Shown piece after piece: positions 1-8,053 of a stretch of 64,000 nt of DNA. Source of the DNA: Denitrobacterium detoxificans (GTDB taxonomy: Bacteria > Actinomycetota > Coriobacteriia > Coriobacteriales > Eggerthellaceae); the NCBI RefSeq assembly GCF_001643775.1, contig NZ_CP011402.1:1892432-1956431 (forward strand), read 5' to 3'. The translations under genes were made by a program, and so were the position numbers. Numbering within the stretch: the first letter of the stretch is position 1; each line of letters begins with the position of its first letter. The notes beneath the pieces are model-generated. The model was given only the letters and a program-made list of their open reading frames with translations, did not search any database and had not been told where the DNA came from.

Positions 1-1499
1 AAGCCCGCGATGCCCGCCGCGTAATAACCACTCGCCACGTTCACGTCACGAGTAGACTCGTTGCTCCAAGTGGCGCTCATAATGGTGGCGAAATTCGCGC
101 AATAGCACACATCGCCATGCGTATTGCCCACAATGCCTGCGGGTGCGGGCTTGTTCCAGCGCGTCGCAACCACGTACGAACGAACTTCAGTCGTGGTATC
201 GCCCGAGGTATACGTCTTGTACATGTTCATACAACCCGAAATGGTGGTATAGCTACCCGAGGCGCCAACAACGCCACCCACGGAATTCAGGCCATACAAG
301 TCACCATAGTTCACGCAGTCGGAAACCACGATGGGGTCATTCTCGTTGCCGTCGTCGCCCGAGGCAATGCTCGTAACGTTGTCGCACTGCATGAAGTAGC
401 GCAAAGACCCCACGATACCGCCCACGCTCGTGCCATGCTCGGCGCGAATGTACCCAACATTAGACACGCTGCCATTCGAGGCCTGCCTACCATTTACGCA
501 ATTGGAGACGGAACCCTGGCTATATCCCACGATGCCACCCACGGCCTCGCTGCGTGCATACGCGGTGCTGCCGAAACGATCGACGCCCGAGGTGCTCGGC
601 GTATCGACGGTGATCTGCGCCGTATTCACGCAACCCGAAATGCTGCCATGTTGCGACGCTTCGGCCTCAACCGCCTCCTTTGACGTTCCCACACGCGTCT
701 CATCGCCGCAGAAGCCTGCGACGCCGCCTACGTACTGCACAATGCGCGAAGTCTCCAGGTCGGTTTCCGGCGTGGTACCCGACGATATGGTAAGCGCTCC
801 GGCATTCGAGCAATTGGTTACACTGCCAGCGCACGAACCCGCTACACCACCTACGTAGCCCACCATCTGCAGGGCGTCCTTGGTTTGCACCGCATCAGAC
901 GACACCCGCACGGAAGCCGCATTCGAGCAGTTGGACAACGAGCCGCCACAATACCCGGCAACCATGCCCACGTGATTGAACACAAGCGTGTCGCTTTCCG
1001 CCACGAGGCTTGCATTCGAGCCAACGGCAACGTTGCTTACGTCGCCACCCACATACCCAAAGAAGCCCCGGTAACTTGTACGGTCGATGGCGTCGGCATC
1101 GCTGGTGCCCACGCAGATGCGGAAGTTGTCGAAGGTGCTTCCCCCGCCATTGAACGACCCAAGGAAGGGATGCTCGGCGCTACCAATGGGCGTCCACGAC
1201 ATGCCACCAAAGCTATACGACCCGTTCCAAGACTCGGCCACCGTAACCGTGGCCCCCTGGAACGTAACTGCCTCATCGGCCACGCCGTCGCCATCCACGT
1301 CGGCCGTGCCATTTACCAAATTGGCAAAGCCGCAAATGTCGCCCACCGTGCTCAGCACGTAGGAGCTCTGGCCTGGCGTATACCAATCGTACGTGGGGTC
1401 GGTCGACAAGGCACGCGCTACACCCACGCCCACCACCAGGCACGCCGCAGCCAAGGCCAACGCCAAAACGGCTGCCATTCCTCGTTTCACTACGCTCAT
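1..1499 (-). CDS. GLUG-repeat secreted surface protein (3' end outside window)
   Basis: Reading from the ATG at 1499 the frame stays open to the window edge (about 499 residues), so the C-terminus is missing. The start MSVVKRGMAAVLALALAAA begins a classic signal peptide, and a GGAAGGA ribosome site lies just upstream (about 1511-1517). After residue ~60 there are many short repeats of the GLUG type (VGGVAG, VGGIVGY, VGGVVGAS, AGIVG) alternating with SNC-N or SGC-N motifs, as in beta-helical surface proteins and adhesins. It is the last visible gene of the operon starting with the ExbB-like gene, 42 bases after the Ig-like protein. The role is unknown; binding of a surface ligand or of its operon partners is inference. 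Confidence 0.8.
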   Translation of the reverse strand, partial: MSVVKRGMAAVLALALAAACLVVGVGVARALSTDPTYDWYTPGQSSYVLSTVGDICGFANLVNGTADVDGDGVADEAVTFQGATVTVAESWNGSYSFGGMSWTPIGSAEHPFLGSFNGGGSTFDNFRICVGTSDADAIDRTSYRGFFGYVGGDVSNVAVGSNASLVAESDTLVFNHVGMVAGYCGGSLSNCSNAASVRVSSDAVQTKDALQMVGYVGGVAGSCAGSVTNCSNAGALTISSGTTPETDLETSRIVQYVGGVAGFCGDETRVGTSKEAVEAEASQHGSISGCVNTAQITVDTPSTSGVDRFGSTAYARSEAVGGIVGYSQGSVSNCVNGRQASNGSVSNVGYIRAEHGTSVGGIVGSLRYFMQCDNVTSIASGDDGNENDPIVVSDCVNYGDLYGLNSVGGVVGASGSYTTISGCMNMYKTYTSGDTTTEVRSYVVATRWNKPAPAGIVGNTHGDVCYCANFATIMSATWSNESTRDVNVASGYYAAGIAG

Positions 1500-1541
1500 C
1501 AGACATGCATCCTTCCCACGGACCCTTCCGCCTTCGATACG

Positions 1542-3467
1542 CTATTTGACTGCAACGCCCTTTGGGCTGCGCACCTGCATGCGGAATCGCACGAACGACT
1601 CCACGCCACCCGCGGCGACAAGCCCCGCCGCACTGGGCAGTGCAAAGGGCTCGAACGGGTTCTCGACATCCAACTGATCGGCAATCGACTGGTTATTGCT
1701 TACCGCCTGGAGCACCGACCAGGCACGCTCGTTGGCGCTTCCATCCTGCGTCTCCGCTTCCTCTTCGGAAGTGGAAGCGGGGGTGGTATCGTCGGCGGTT
1801 CCCTGCGCGCCGCTATCAGCTTGCTCGGTAACATCCGAGGCGTCATCTTGCCCAGACGCTTCGCCCGCTACCGTAGCGTTGGCGGAATCGCTGCCCGAAC
1901 CACTCGTCGCATTTGCCGAGGTACTCCCCCCTTGCGATGAGCCAGAATCGGCGTCGTCGCTTCCGCTCCCCGTTCCTTCCGAGGAGCCATTCGTTGCCGG
2001 TGGGGACCCCGCCAAGACGATATGAATCGTATGAATCCACTTGATCTGCTTGCTCGTGGTAGTGCCACCATCCTGCGTGGCGCCGAACAGCAGACGGAAA
2101 CGCGTTGCGTCGGAAAGCTCATCGGCGGAATACACGGTGCACGAATTGACCGCTTCCTTCGAATCGATGGCGATCATCGGCCACACGGGCTCCGCCTCGG
2201 CATAGCTGCCGATGTCAATATTCGGGTAGAAGTAACGGCCCGTCTCACCCAGCAATGACCAGCTGATCGTAAAATCGCTGTCGTACGCCTTGACCTGCAG
2301 GCTCTTCACGCCGCCGCTGGTATCCACCCCCGCAGCCTCCAGCACGTCATACAAGTTCGGACCACGACCGGTAAGCGTAATGTACGAGCCGCCACCCAGG
2401 GCGGTATACGCCTTTACGCTCGTGCCAAGGGCCTCGAGGTCCCCCACTGTAAACGTCTTAGAAATGGCAATGACGCCCGGCTGGGTCTCCCATTCGGCTT
2501 CGACGGTAAGCGTGTCCTGCGGGTGGGCGTCGCTACCCTGGCCGTTGTCGTTTTCGTCGGGCATGATAACGGCAACGCTGCCACTCACCAGCGCCCCGCT
2601 TTCACCAGCCGTAGACGAGGCCACCACTTCATTCGTAGCAGCCACCGATGGGCGATATATGCCCTCTTCGCTTACGGTGCCAAACGCACCCACCGTCACG
2701 CTCCACGTAAGATCGGGGAGCTCGCCGCCCGTCTGCGAAGCAAGCCCCGACGCAGGCGTAACCTGATAGACCGTGCTCGCGCCCGCAACGGGGTCGTACA
2801 CCGTTACCGCAGCCTGCAGGTCCAATTCGGCCGTTGCCAACTCGGAGCCCTTGGGAAACGAATACGATCCATCGATGGGGACGCCGTCTTCGCCGCACAC
2901 CACGATCTTGGTTACGAACGGCGCGGTATCTTGTCCGGTAATGGTGACGTTCACCTGGGCTTCAAGCGTGGAGCCATTCGTCTCGCCCGACTTCGTGGTA
3001 GAGCACGTAACCGTAACGGTGCCGTTGGCCTTCGCCGTGAGTTCGCCGGAACGGGCGTCGATCGTTGCCACGCTTGCGTCGTCCACGCTCCACGTCACAT
3101 TGGAATACCCGCCCTCGGAAGAGCCATCATCCCAGATGGAAAGGGCGTCAAAGTCAATCTGACCGCCCCGCGAGCTAATCTCGGCAGACCCCGCCTTGCT
3201 CGTGGCGTAGGCATACACCGTACGCGGGCTGTCGTGATCGTAGATGCCGATATCTTCGACGTAATGCGTCGTTGGCTGCGTAGACGAACCACCGGAATCG
3301 CCCGATGCGCCCGTCTCACCCGATGCGCCCGTCGAGCCCGATGCGCTCGAAGAAGCGCCTTCACTCGCGTCGGAAGACCCAGCCGCAAATGCCCCCTGAG
3401 CGCCCCACGTGAGCGAAAACGTCAGCACAAAAGACAGGGCTATACGGCAGATAGAAGAGAGCCTCAT
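1542..3467 (-). CDS. Secreted Ig-like domain protein with molybdopterin-oxidoreductase-like fold
   Basis: 641 residues with an N-terminal signal peptide ending near AQGAFAA, then a Ser/Gly linker. A Big_2-like bacterial Ig domain is visible around residues 80-175 (WSVDDASVATIDARSGELTA). Residues ~330-480 (FTVGDLEAL, LYDVLEAAGV, VKSLQVKAYDSDFT) resemble the substrate-recognition fold of sulfite-oxidase-type or DUF4430-like domains found on Gram-positive surface proteins. Next is a Ser/Gly/Asp-rich stalk of ~120 residues and a weak C-terminal hydrophobic stretch with a basic tail. The ATG overlaps the stop of the binding-protein gene by one base (TAATG), so translation is coupled to the uptake genes. 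A surface partner of that transporter is likely by context only; the domain call is tentative. Confidence 0.65.
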   Translation of the reverse strand: MRLSSICRIALSFVLTFSLTWGAQGAFAAGSSDASEGASSSASGSTGASGETGASGDSGGSSTQPTTHYVEDIGIYDHDSPRTVYAYATSKAGSAEISSRGGQIDFDALSIWDDGSSEGGYSNVTWSVDDASVATIDARSGELTAKANGTVTVTCSTTKSGETNGSTLEAQVNVTITGQDTAPFVTKIVVCGEDGVPIDGSYSFPKGSELATAELDLQAAVTVYDPVAGASTVYQVTPASGLASQTGGELPDLTWSVTVGAFGTVSEEGIYRPSVAATNEVVASSTAGESGALVSGSVAVIMPDENDNGQGSDAHPQDTLTVEAEWETQPGVIAISKTFTVGDLEALGTSVKAYTALGGGSYITLTGRGPNLYDVLEAAGVDTSGGVKSLQVKAYDSDFTISWSLLGETGRYFYPNIDIGSYAEAEPVWPMIAIDSKEAVNSCTVYSADELSDATRFRLLFGATQDGGTTTSKQIKWIHTIHIVLAGSPPATNGSSEGTGSGSDDADSGSSQGGSTSANATSGSGSDSANATVAGEASGQDDASDVTEQADSGAQGTADDTTPASTSEEEAETQDGSANERAWSVLQAVSNNQSIADQLDVENPFEPFALPSAAGLVAAGGVESFVRFRMQVRSPKGVAVK

Positions 3468-4774
3468 TAGTCGGCACCCGCCTGACGTTGCGTAAGCGCA
3501 TCACTCGACAGCCCGCTCGACGATGATCCGCTCTGTGCGCCATCGCCCGAATACGTATACTTCGCCTGTCTTCCCACGGGAGGATAGCTGTTCCCCAGTA
3601 GGTCGAGCGCCTGATCGACGGTGATATCGCACCAGTACATACGACTATAGAAGTCGCGCGTAACATCTACCATGTCGACATCGTAGGCATCGGGGTACAG
3701 CATATTGGCCAACCATTGAATGCCGATGAAGCGATTGACTCCCGGCGGACGATCGAGCCACGCAAAGGGAGCATTGGGCATGGTATACACACGCTCGTTC
3801 TTCACCGCGCGAATGCCCGCCCAGGTATCCTTCGTACGAATGATTTCGTCGGCACCGCCGCGAATGGCGTCATCCCAAGCCACGATGACCTCGGGGTCCC
3901 AAGCTATGACCTGTTCGAGCGACACGTTGCTCATGCCCAACCCCTGATTGGCATCCACCGCAGCGACGTTCTTCGCACCCGCCACCGCAAAGGCGAGAGC
4001 ATGTTGGCTTTCATCGGGTTCCGTTTGCAGGCCCAGCGGGCCCTCTGCATAATACACGCTCACGCGCTCCGATTCCGGCACCGTGGCTACAGCGGAAGAA
4101 ACGTTCTCGTAGACATCTTCCAGATAGGTCGCAAGTTCTTCGGCGCGATCGGCGCACCCCAGGATGTCACCCAGGAAGCGATACGCCTCGGCAATGCGGC
4201 TGAAGCTGCCATCGACCAGGACTACGGGTATGCCCGTCTGGTCCTGCAGCTTTTCCGCTTCCGAGATATTCGACGCCGTAAGGTCGGTGCCCGAGATGCT
4301 GAAGACCACCTGCACGTCACGCGCAATGAGCTCCTCGCGGTCGATTTCCCCATTGGAAGACAGACTTCCCAAGTTGGGTAGATCGGCCATGTAATCGGGC
4401 ATCATGGCAAGCTCCTGCTGCGAAAACGTGATTGCTGTTCCCGCCTGAAGCTGCGGAATGAGGCTGAACACGAAAACCTGCGCCAACGCGCTCGTGAAGT
4501 AAACACGCTCGAGCGAGGAGGCAACCGGCACCGTCACTTCACGCCCCGTATGGTCGGTAATGGTGCGCTCGCCCAGCAACAGCTCGTCGCCAGCAGCAGA
4601 GCGACACCCCGTAAGCGCCGAAAGCCCACCCAGCGGCAAAGCAACGGATAGCGCAAGCGCACCACCAAACTGAATGAACCCGCGACGCGACATGCCGCAC
4701 GCGTTGGGGGTACCCCCACCCACGCTGTTTTCGCTCACCAGAGACGCGTTCGCGCTCATCTTTCCCCTATGCAC
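3467..4774 (-). CDS. Iron-type ABC transporter substrate-binding lipoprotein (Tat exported)
   Basis: 435 residues of the TroA/BtuF-like periplasmic binding protein 2 family, which binds iron-siderophore, heme or corrinoid and delivers it to a FecCD permease. A twin-arginine motif (SRRGFIQ, residues 29-35) and a lipobox LTGC (Cys57) predict Tat export and lipid anchoring. The start TDHTGREVTVP and the later WDPEVIVAWD and RVYTMPNAPFAWLDRPPG are typical of the family. The chosen start is GTG at 4774 because a strong GGAGGAG lies 7 bases upstream, inside the end of the ATPase gene (8-base overlap); an ATG at 4759 preceded by GGGGAAAG is the alternative. The substrate cannot be read from sequence. 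Confidence 0.88.
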   Translation of the reverse strand: MHRGKMSANASLVSENSVGGGTPNACGMSRRGFIQFGGALALSVALPLGGLSALTGCRSAAGDELLLGERTITDHTGREVTVPVASSLERVYFTSALAQVFVFSLIPQLQAGTAITFSQQELAMMPDYMADLPNLGSLSSNGEIDREELIARDVQVVFSISGTDLTASNISEAEKLQDQTGIPVVLVDGSFSRIAEAYRFLGDILGCADRAEELATYLEDVYENVSSAVATVPESERVSVYYAEGPLGLQTEPDESQHALAFAVAGAKNVAAVDANQGLGMSNVSLEQVIAWDPEVIVAWDDAIRGGADEIIRTKDTWAGIRAVKNERVYTMPNAPFAWLDRPPGVNRFIGIQWLANMLYPDAYDVDMVDVTRDFYSRMYWCDITVDQALDLLGNSYPPVGRQAKYTYSGDGAQSGSSSSGLSSDALTQRQAGAD

Positions 4775-5570
4775 TGCAGAACTCCTCCTCGTCGGCAGGC
4801 ACGCATACGCGCTTCAACCGACCGTCTTCCAAACGCACATCAAGCACATCGACCCTCGTCTGGTAGATGCGCTGCAGAACCTCCGTCGTAATCGTTTCGC
4901 CAGGCGTGCCCTCGCAGAGCTTCCGCCCCGCATCCATAACGACCACCTTGTTTGCGCAGTACAGCGCATGATCGGGGTCGTGGGTAACCATAACAACCGC
5001 CATGCCGGCACGCGCCAGCTTGCGCATGCGCGCAAGCACCAGCTGCTGATTGCCGAAATCGAGACTGGCAGTGGGCTCGTCCATAACTAGCAAGCGCGGC
5101 TGCTGGGCCAGCGCGCGGGCAATGAGCACCAGCTGGCGCTGGCCACCCGAAAGAGCCGTATAGTCTTCGCCCGCCAACCCCTCTATGCCCATCTGGCACA
5201 TGGCATCGAATGCAATGCGGCGGTCCTTTGCGGAAACGAACGAAAGCCTGCTCAGGTAGGGGGTACGCCCCATAAGGACCACGTCGCGCACGGCAAAGGG
5301 AAACGGCGGCGTATGCTCTTGCGGAATGTAGGCGAAGCGACGCGCCAGCGCGCGCTCATCCATGGCGAGCACGTCTTCCCCGTCCATGGAAACGCTCCCC
5401 GCCGTGGGGTGCAGTAGCCCCATCGTGTTCTTCAGAAGCGTGGTCTTGCCGCAACCGTTTGCGCCAATGATGCAGCAGAATTCACCCGCCTCCACGCTGA
5501 AGCTCACGCCGTGCAGTATTTCTGTAGCGCCATACGACGCATGCAGATCCTTCACTTCCAGCAAGGCCAT
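4767..5570 (-). CDS. Iron-type ABC transporter ATPase (FepC/FecE family)
   Basis: 267 residues starting MALLEVKDLHASYG. Walker A is GANGCGKTT, the signature is LSGGQRQ, Walker B is LLVMDEPTASLD and the switch histidine lies in VMVTHDPDHA, so all catalytic elements are present. It hydrolyses ATP to drive uptake through the neighbouring FecCD permease. The reading frame is open far upstream (to 6257), but that extension lies in the permease gene on another frame; the ATG at 5570 overlaps the permease stop by one base (TAATG). Part of the ExbB-DUF2149-FecCD operon. Confidence 0.93.
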   Translation of the reverse strand: MALLEVKDLHASYGATEILHGVSFSVEAGEFCCIIGANGCGKTTLLKNTMGLLHPTAGSVSMDGEDVLAMDERALARRFAYIPQEHTPPFPFAVRDVVLMGRTPYLSRLSFVSAKDRRIAFDAMCQMGIEGLAGEDYTALSGGQRQLVLIARALAQQPRLLVMDEPTASLDFGNQQLVLARMRKLARAGMAVVMVTHDPDHALYCANKVVVMDAGRKLCEGTPGETITTEVLQRIYQTRVDVLDVRLEDGRLKRVCVPADEEEFCSA

Positions 5571-6676
5571 TACTTCCACCCCCTCATGTTGTGGCGGAAG
5601 ATGATCACGAAGAACGGGACGCCCATAATGGCGGTCAGGATGCCAATGGGGATTTCCACGGAGAGCATCAATCGGGCGATATCGTCCACGATCAGCAAAA
5701 ACGTGGAGCCGATAATCATGCTGGCAGGCAGAAGCACCCGATAATTGGGCCCCACCACGGCACGCGCCACATGGGGCACCACCAGGCCCACCCAGCCTAC
5801 AATACCCGAAACGGCAACCGAGCAGCTTACCACCAACGTGCTTGCGAAAATGACCACCAGGCGCACCAGGCGCGTGTTGATGCCCATGCTGCGCGCTTCC
5901 TCGTCGCCGAACGAAAGCACGTTGAGCTTCCAGCTTTCCAGCAACAGCAATGCGAAGCCGCCCAACATGGGAAGGATAATTACGGCCAGCTGATCGGCGT
6001 CTTCGCTCGCAAAGCTGCCCATCAGCCAAAACGTGATGGAGGGCAGCTTGTCGTTCGCGTCGGCCAGCAGCTTTACGACGCTCGTGCCGCTCTGGAACAG
6101 GGTGCTCACCAGAATGCCGCCCAGCACCAGGCCGAGGATAGGGTCGTACCGCACGAGCTTGTTCAGCCACACCGCCAACCCCACGGCCAGCATGCCGCCA
6201 CAGAAGGCAAAGAGCTGAACGTAGGCATTCGGCAGGTCGAGCAGCAATGCCAGGCACGCGCCAAACGAGGCGCCCGCGCTGGCGCCCAAAATGTCAGGCG
6301 AAACCAGCGGGTTCTTGAACATGCCCTGATAGCTGGCGCCGGCAACAGCCAGGGCCGCACCCACCAAGAGCACCACGCAAATGCGCGGAAAGCGTATCTT
6401 GAACAGCACGTTTTCCAACGTTCCATCGATGGGCGCACTTGGGTCGATAAGATGCGCGAAATGAGCTATCACGCCCTGGAACCATTCCACGGGCATGACG
6501 GGGTACCTACCCAGCATAAAGCTGCCAAAGAACACCACCACGAACGCCGCAACGATGCCCAGCTTCACCCACGGCGAGAGCTTGCGATTGAGAGCACGCT
6601 CCGCCTCCTGGGCAAGATGTTCTTCTATGATGCGCTCCTCTTGCGCGGCTGCTGATTCGCCTCTTACTTCCGTCAT
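5570..6676 (-). CDS. FecCD-family iron-type ABC transporter permease
   Basis: 368 residues, polytopic (about ten membrane segments), BtuC/FecCD family. Family motifs visible are FKIRFPRICVVLLVGAALA, GASYQGMFKNPLVSPDILG and the coupling-loop area near LGVNTR-like SMGINTRLVRL. An N-terminal cytosolic stretch of ~35 residues rich in Glu and Arg precedes the first membrane segment, slightly longer than usual. The gene starts within the DUF2149 stop (ATGA overlap) and ends in a TAATG junction with the ATPase, so the three are translationally coupled. The cargo is an iron chelate, heme or corrinoid by family; which one is not shown by sequence. Confidence 0.92.
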   Translation of the reverse strand: MTEVRGESAAAQEERIIEEHLAQEAERALNRKLSPWVKLGIVAAFVVVFFGSFMLGRYPVMPVEWFQGVIAHFAHLIDPSAPIDGTLENVLFKIRFPRICVVLLVGAALAVAGASYQGMFKNPLVSPDILGASAGASFGACLALLLDLPNAYVQLFAFCGGMLAVGLAVWLNKLVRYDPILGLVLGGILVSTLFQSGTSVVKLLADANDKLPSITFWLMGSFASEDADQLAVIILPMLGGFALLLLESWKLNVLSFGDEEARSMGINTRLVRLVVIFASTLVVSCSVAVSGIVGWVGLVVPHVARAVVGPNYRVLLPASMIIGSTFLLIVDDIARLMLSVEIPIGILTAIMGVPFFVIIFRHNMRGWK

Positions 6677-7041
6677 TCAGAGGAACCTTCGCTCGAAGAG
6701 GAATCGCTGGAACTCGCACCGTCGCCGTCTTCCAGCAAGTAGAGCTTACCCGTATGCGGGTCCTGATACACCGTACCCTTTTGAATGTACCCGCTTCCGC
6801 TGCTATCGGGATCTTGCAGCTGCTCAATATCGGCGTCAGAAACTTCCTGGGATTCGTCGATTTCGACTTGCGTAGCTGCGGAAATGTTAACGTTGTACGC
6901 CACCACCAGTGCAACCAGAATGCCGCACGCAAACACGAGCATGGCGTCGCTTAGGTTGGCAAGGCCTGCAAGGGGGTCGCTTTCCGCGTGCATTCGACGC
7001 GTGTGTCGGAACGAACCGGCATCACCATAATACCCGGCCAT
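6673..7041 (-). CDS. DUF2149 membrane protein (ExbD-like partner of the ExbB homologue)
   Basis: 122 residues. The segment DPLAGLANLSDAMLVFACG (residues 22-40) is the hallmark of DUF2149, leading into one membrane helix (about 33-50). The rest is an extracytoplasmic acidic tail with QVEIDESQEVSDADIEQL and a Ser/Asp-rich end. One short N-terminal cytosolic part, one helix with an Asp (SDAML) near its start, and an external domain is the layout of ExbD/TolR, and it directly follows an ExbB homologue with a one-base TAATG overlap. That it completes a proton channel is inference from topology and neighbourhood. It overlaps the FecCD permease by four bases. Confidence 0.82.
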   Translation of the reverse strand: MAGYYGDAGSFRHTRRMHAESDPLAGLANLSDAMLVFACGILVALVVAYNVNISAATQVEIDESQEVSDADIEQLQDPDSSGSGYIQKGTVYQDPHTGKLYLLEDGDGASSSDSSSSEGSSE

Positions 7042-7853
7042 TATGCCTGCGCCTTTACGGAATCGTGCGCCATTTCCTGCGCCAGAGGCTCTGCATCGGG
7101 AACCTTGGATGCTCCCACCGCGCCATTGGCGAACACGATGGACGCAGCAGAACGATTTGTATCCATGGTCGTTTCACCAGGCTGTTTAACGTCGGGGCCA
7201 AAATCCGCTTCGCGCATATCGCCAATCTTCTGCAGCATGGTGGCCATGGCGGAATCGAGCGCCGTCATGTAGTTCTCGTACCAACCACGGCGGACCTTCG
7301 CCACGATCAGGCAAACTACAGCGGTGGCCAAGCCCGCAACCGTCGTGTCGAACGCAACGATAATGCTCTGCGAAAGCGACGTGACGTCACCCGTTCCCAG
7401 CGCCGCAATGCCCGGACCCAGCGGAATCAACGTGCCCATAAGGCCTAGCATGGGAGCAACCTTCGAGGCGATGTCGTTGCGACCCACCACCTTATCGCGG
7501 CGCGCTTCCTCCTCGGAGACAGTGCGACGAATAAGCGCCAGCAAGCTATCCCCCGGCAGTGCGCGGTACTCGTATACGGTGAGTAGGGCATCCTTCTGAC
7601 GATTCAGAAGGCCCGACGTGCGAACCACCTGCTCGATCTCGTTGGGGGCAGCATCGTTGAGCGCTGCAAGGAACTGGGGCATCGTTACGTGGAAATGCCG
7701 CCGCTCGATAATGCCCTCCACCACTACGCTTCCGATGCAAAACAGGGCATACCCCATAAACACTAGCAAGAGAACGACATCGGGCAGCAACAACGCCTGC
7801 GACGCATCGTGCAAAATAACGCCCAAATACGTCTGATTTGATACAACATCCAT
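7041..7853 (-). CDS. MotA/TolQ/ExbB-family proton channel protein
   Basis: 270 residues with three predicted membrane segments (about 22-46, 132-152, 165-186). The motif APMLGLMGTLIPLGPG followed by LSQSIIVAFDTTVAGLATAV is characteristic of the MotA/TolQ/ExbB channel fold, whose members use proton flow to drive a partner protein. The C-terminal ~60 residues are a polar extension. It is the first gene of the operon; its upstream region has a TAGACA-17-TATACT promoter with a Fur-like box. TonB and an outer-membrane receptor are absent here, so what it energises is open; the coupled FecCD system is the obvious candidate. Confidence 0.85.
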   Translation of the reverse strand: MDVVSNQTYLGVILHDASQALLLPDVVLLLVFMGYALFCIGSVVVEGIIERRHFHVTMPQFLAALNDAAPNEIEQVVRTSGLLNRQKDALLTVYEYRALPGDSLLALIRRTVSEEEARRDKVVGRNDIASKVAPMLGLMGTLIPLGPGIAALGTGDVTSLSQSIIVAFDTTVAGLATAVVCLIVAKVRRGWYENYMTALDSAMATMLQKIGDMREADFGPDVKQPGETTMDTNRSAASIVFANGAVGASKVPDAEPLAQEMAHDSVKAQA

Positions 7854-7898
7854 GCTATTTCTCGTCCATTATTCATCGCTACGTATAATGCACGTCGC

Positions 7899-7927
7899 AG
7901 TATATTCCTGTTTCTAGATAATGTCTA
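7899..7927 (-). promoter_or_regulatory. Promoter of the ExbB-DUF2149-FecCD operon
   Basis: On the minus strand there is TAGACA (7922-7927), a 17-base spacer, and TATACT (7899-7904). Both hexamers are close to the sigma-70 consensus. The predicted start near 7892 leaves a leader of about 39 bases before the ATG at 7853. Confidence 0.6.
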
Positions 7928-7930
7928 TCA
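7916..7930 (-). promoter_or_regulatory. Fur-like box overlapping the -35 of the uptake operon
   Basis: On the minus strand the 15-mer TGATAGACATTATCT matches 11 of the 14 defined positions of the 7-1-7 Fur box (TGATAAT-N-ATTATCA), counted by eye. It overlaps the -35 hexamer, a position suited to repression by a metal-loaded Fur-family protein. Regulation by iron is inference; no fur gene is in the window. Confidence 0.5.
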
Positions 7931-7990
7931 TGCACTACCTATGATTTCGGCGAAAAACGCCCAGCCATGAACAAGGGACGGAGGGCATAA

Positions 7991-8016
7991 GGAAAGGGCC
8001 CCGGAGGGCCCTTTCC
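7991..8016 (-). terminator. Hairpin downstream of the giant repeat protein gene
   Basis: GGAAAGGGCC and GGCCCTTTCC form a perfect 10-bp stem with a 6-base loop, 38 bases after the stop at 8054. The minus-strand tail has only a short T stretch (TTATG), so termination efficiency is uncertain. Confidence 0.55.
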
Positions 8017-8053
8017 AAGGAAGGTACTCGTTCGTGCGATTAACGAGTGGTGG

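Noticed and set aside
7854-8053. Possible cobalamin riboswitch upstream of the FecCD operon
   Set aside because: No B12-box-like sequence or leader long enough; the predicted leader is only ~39 bases.
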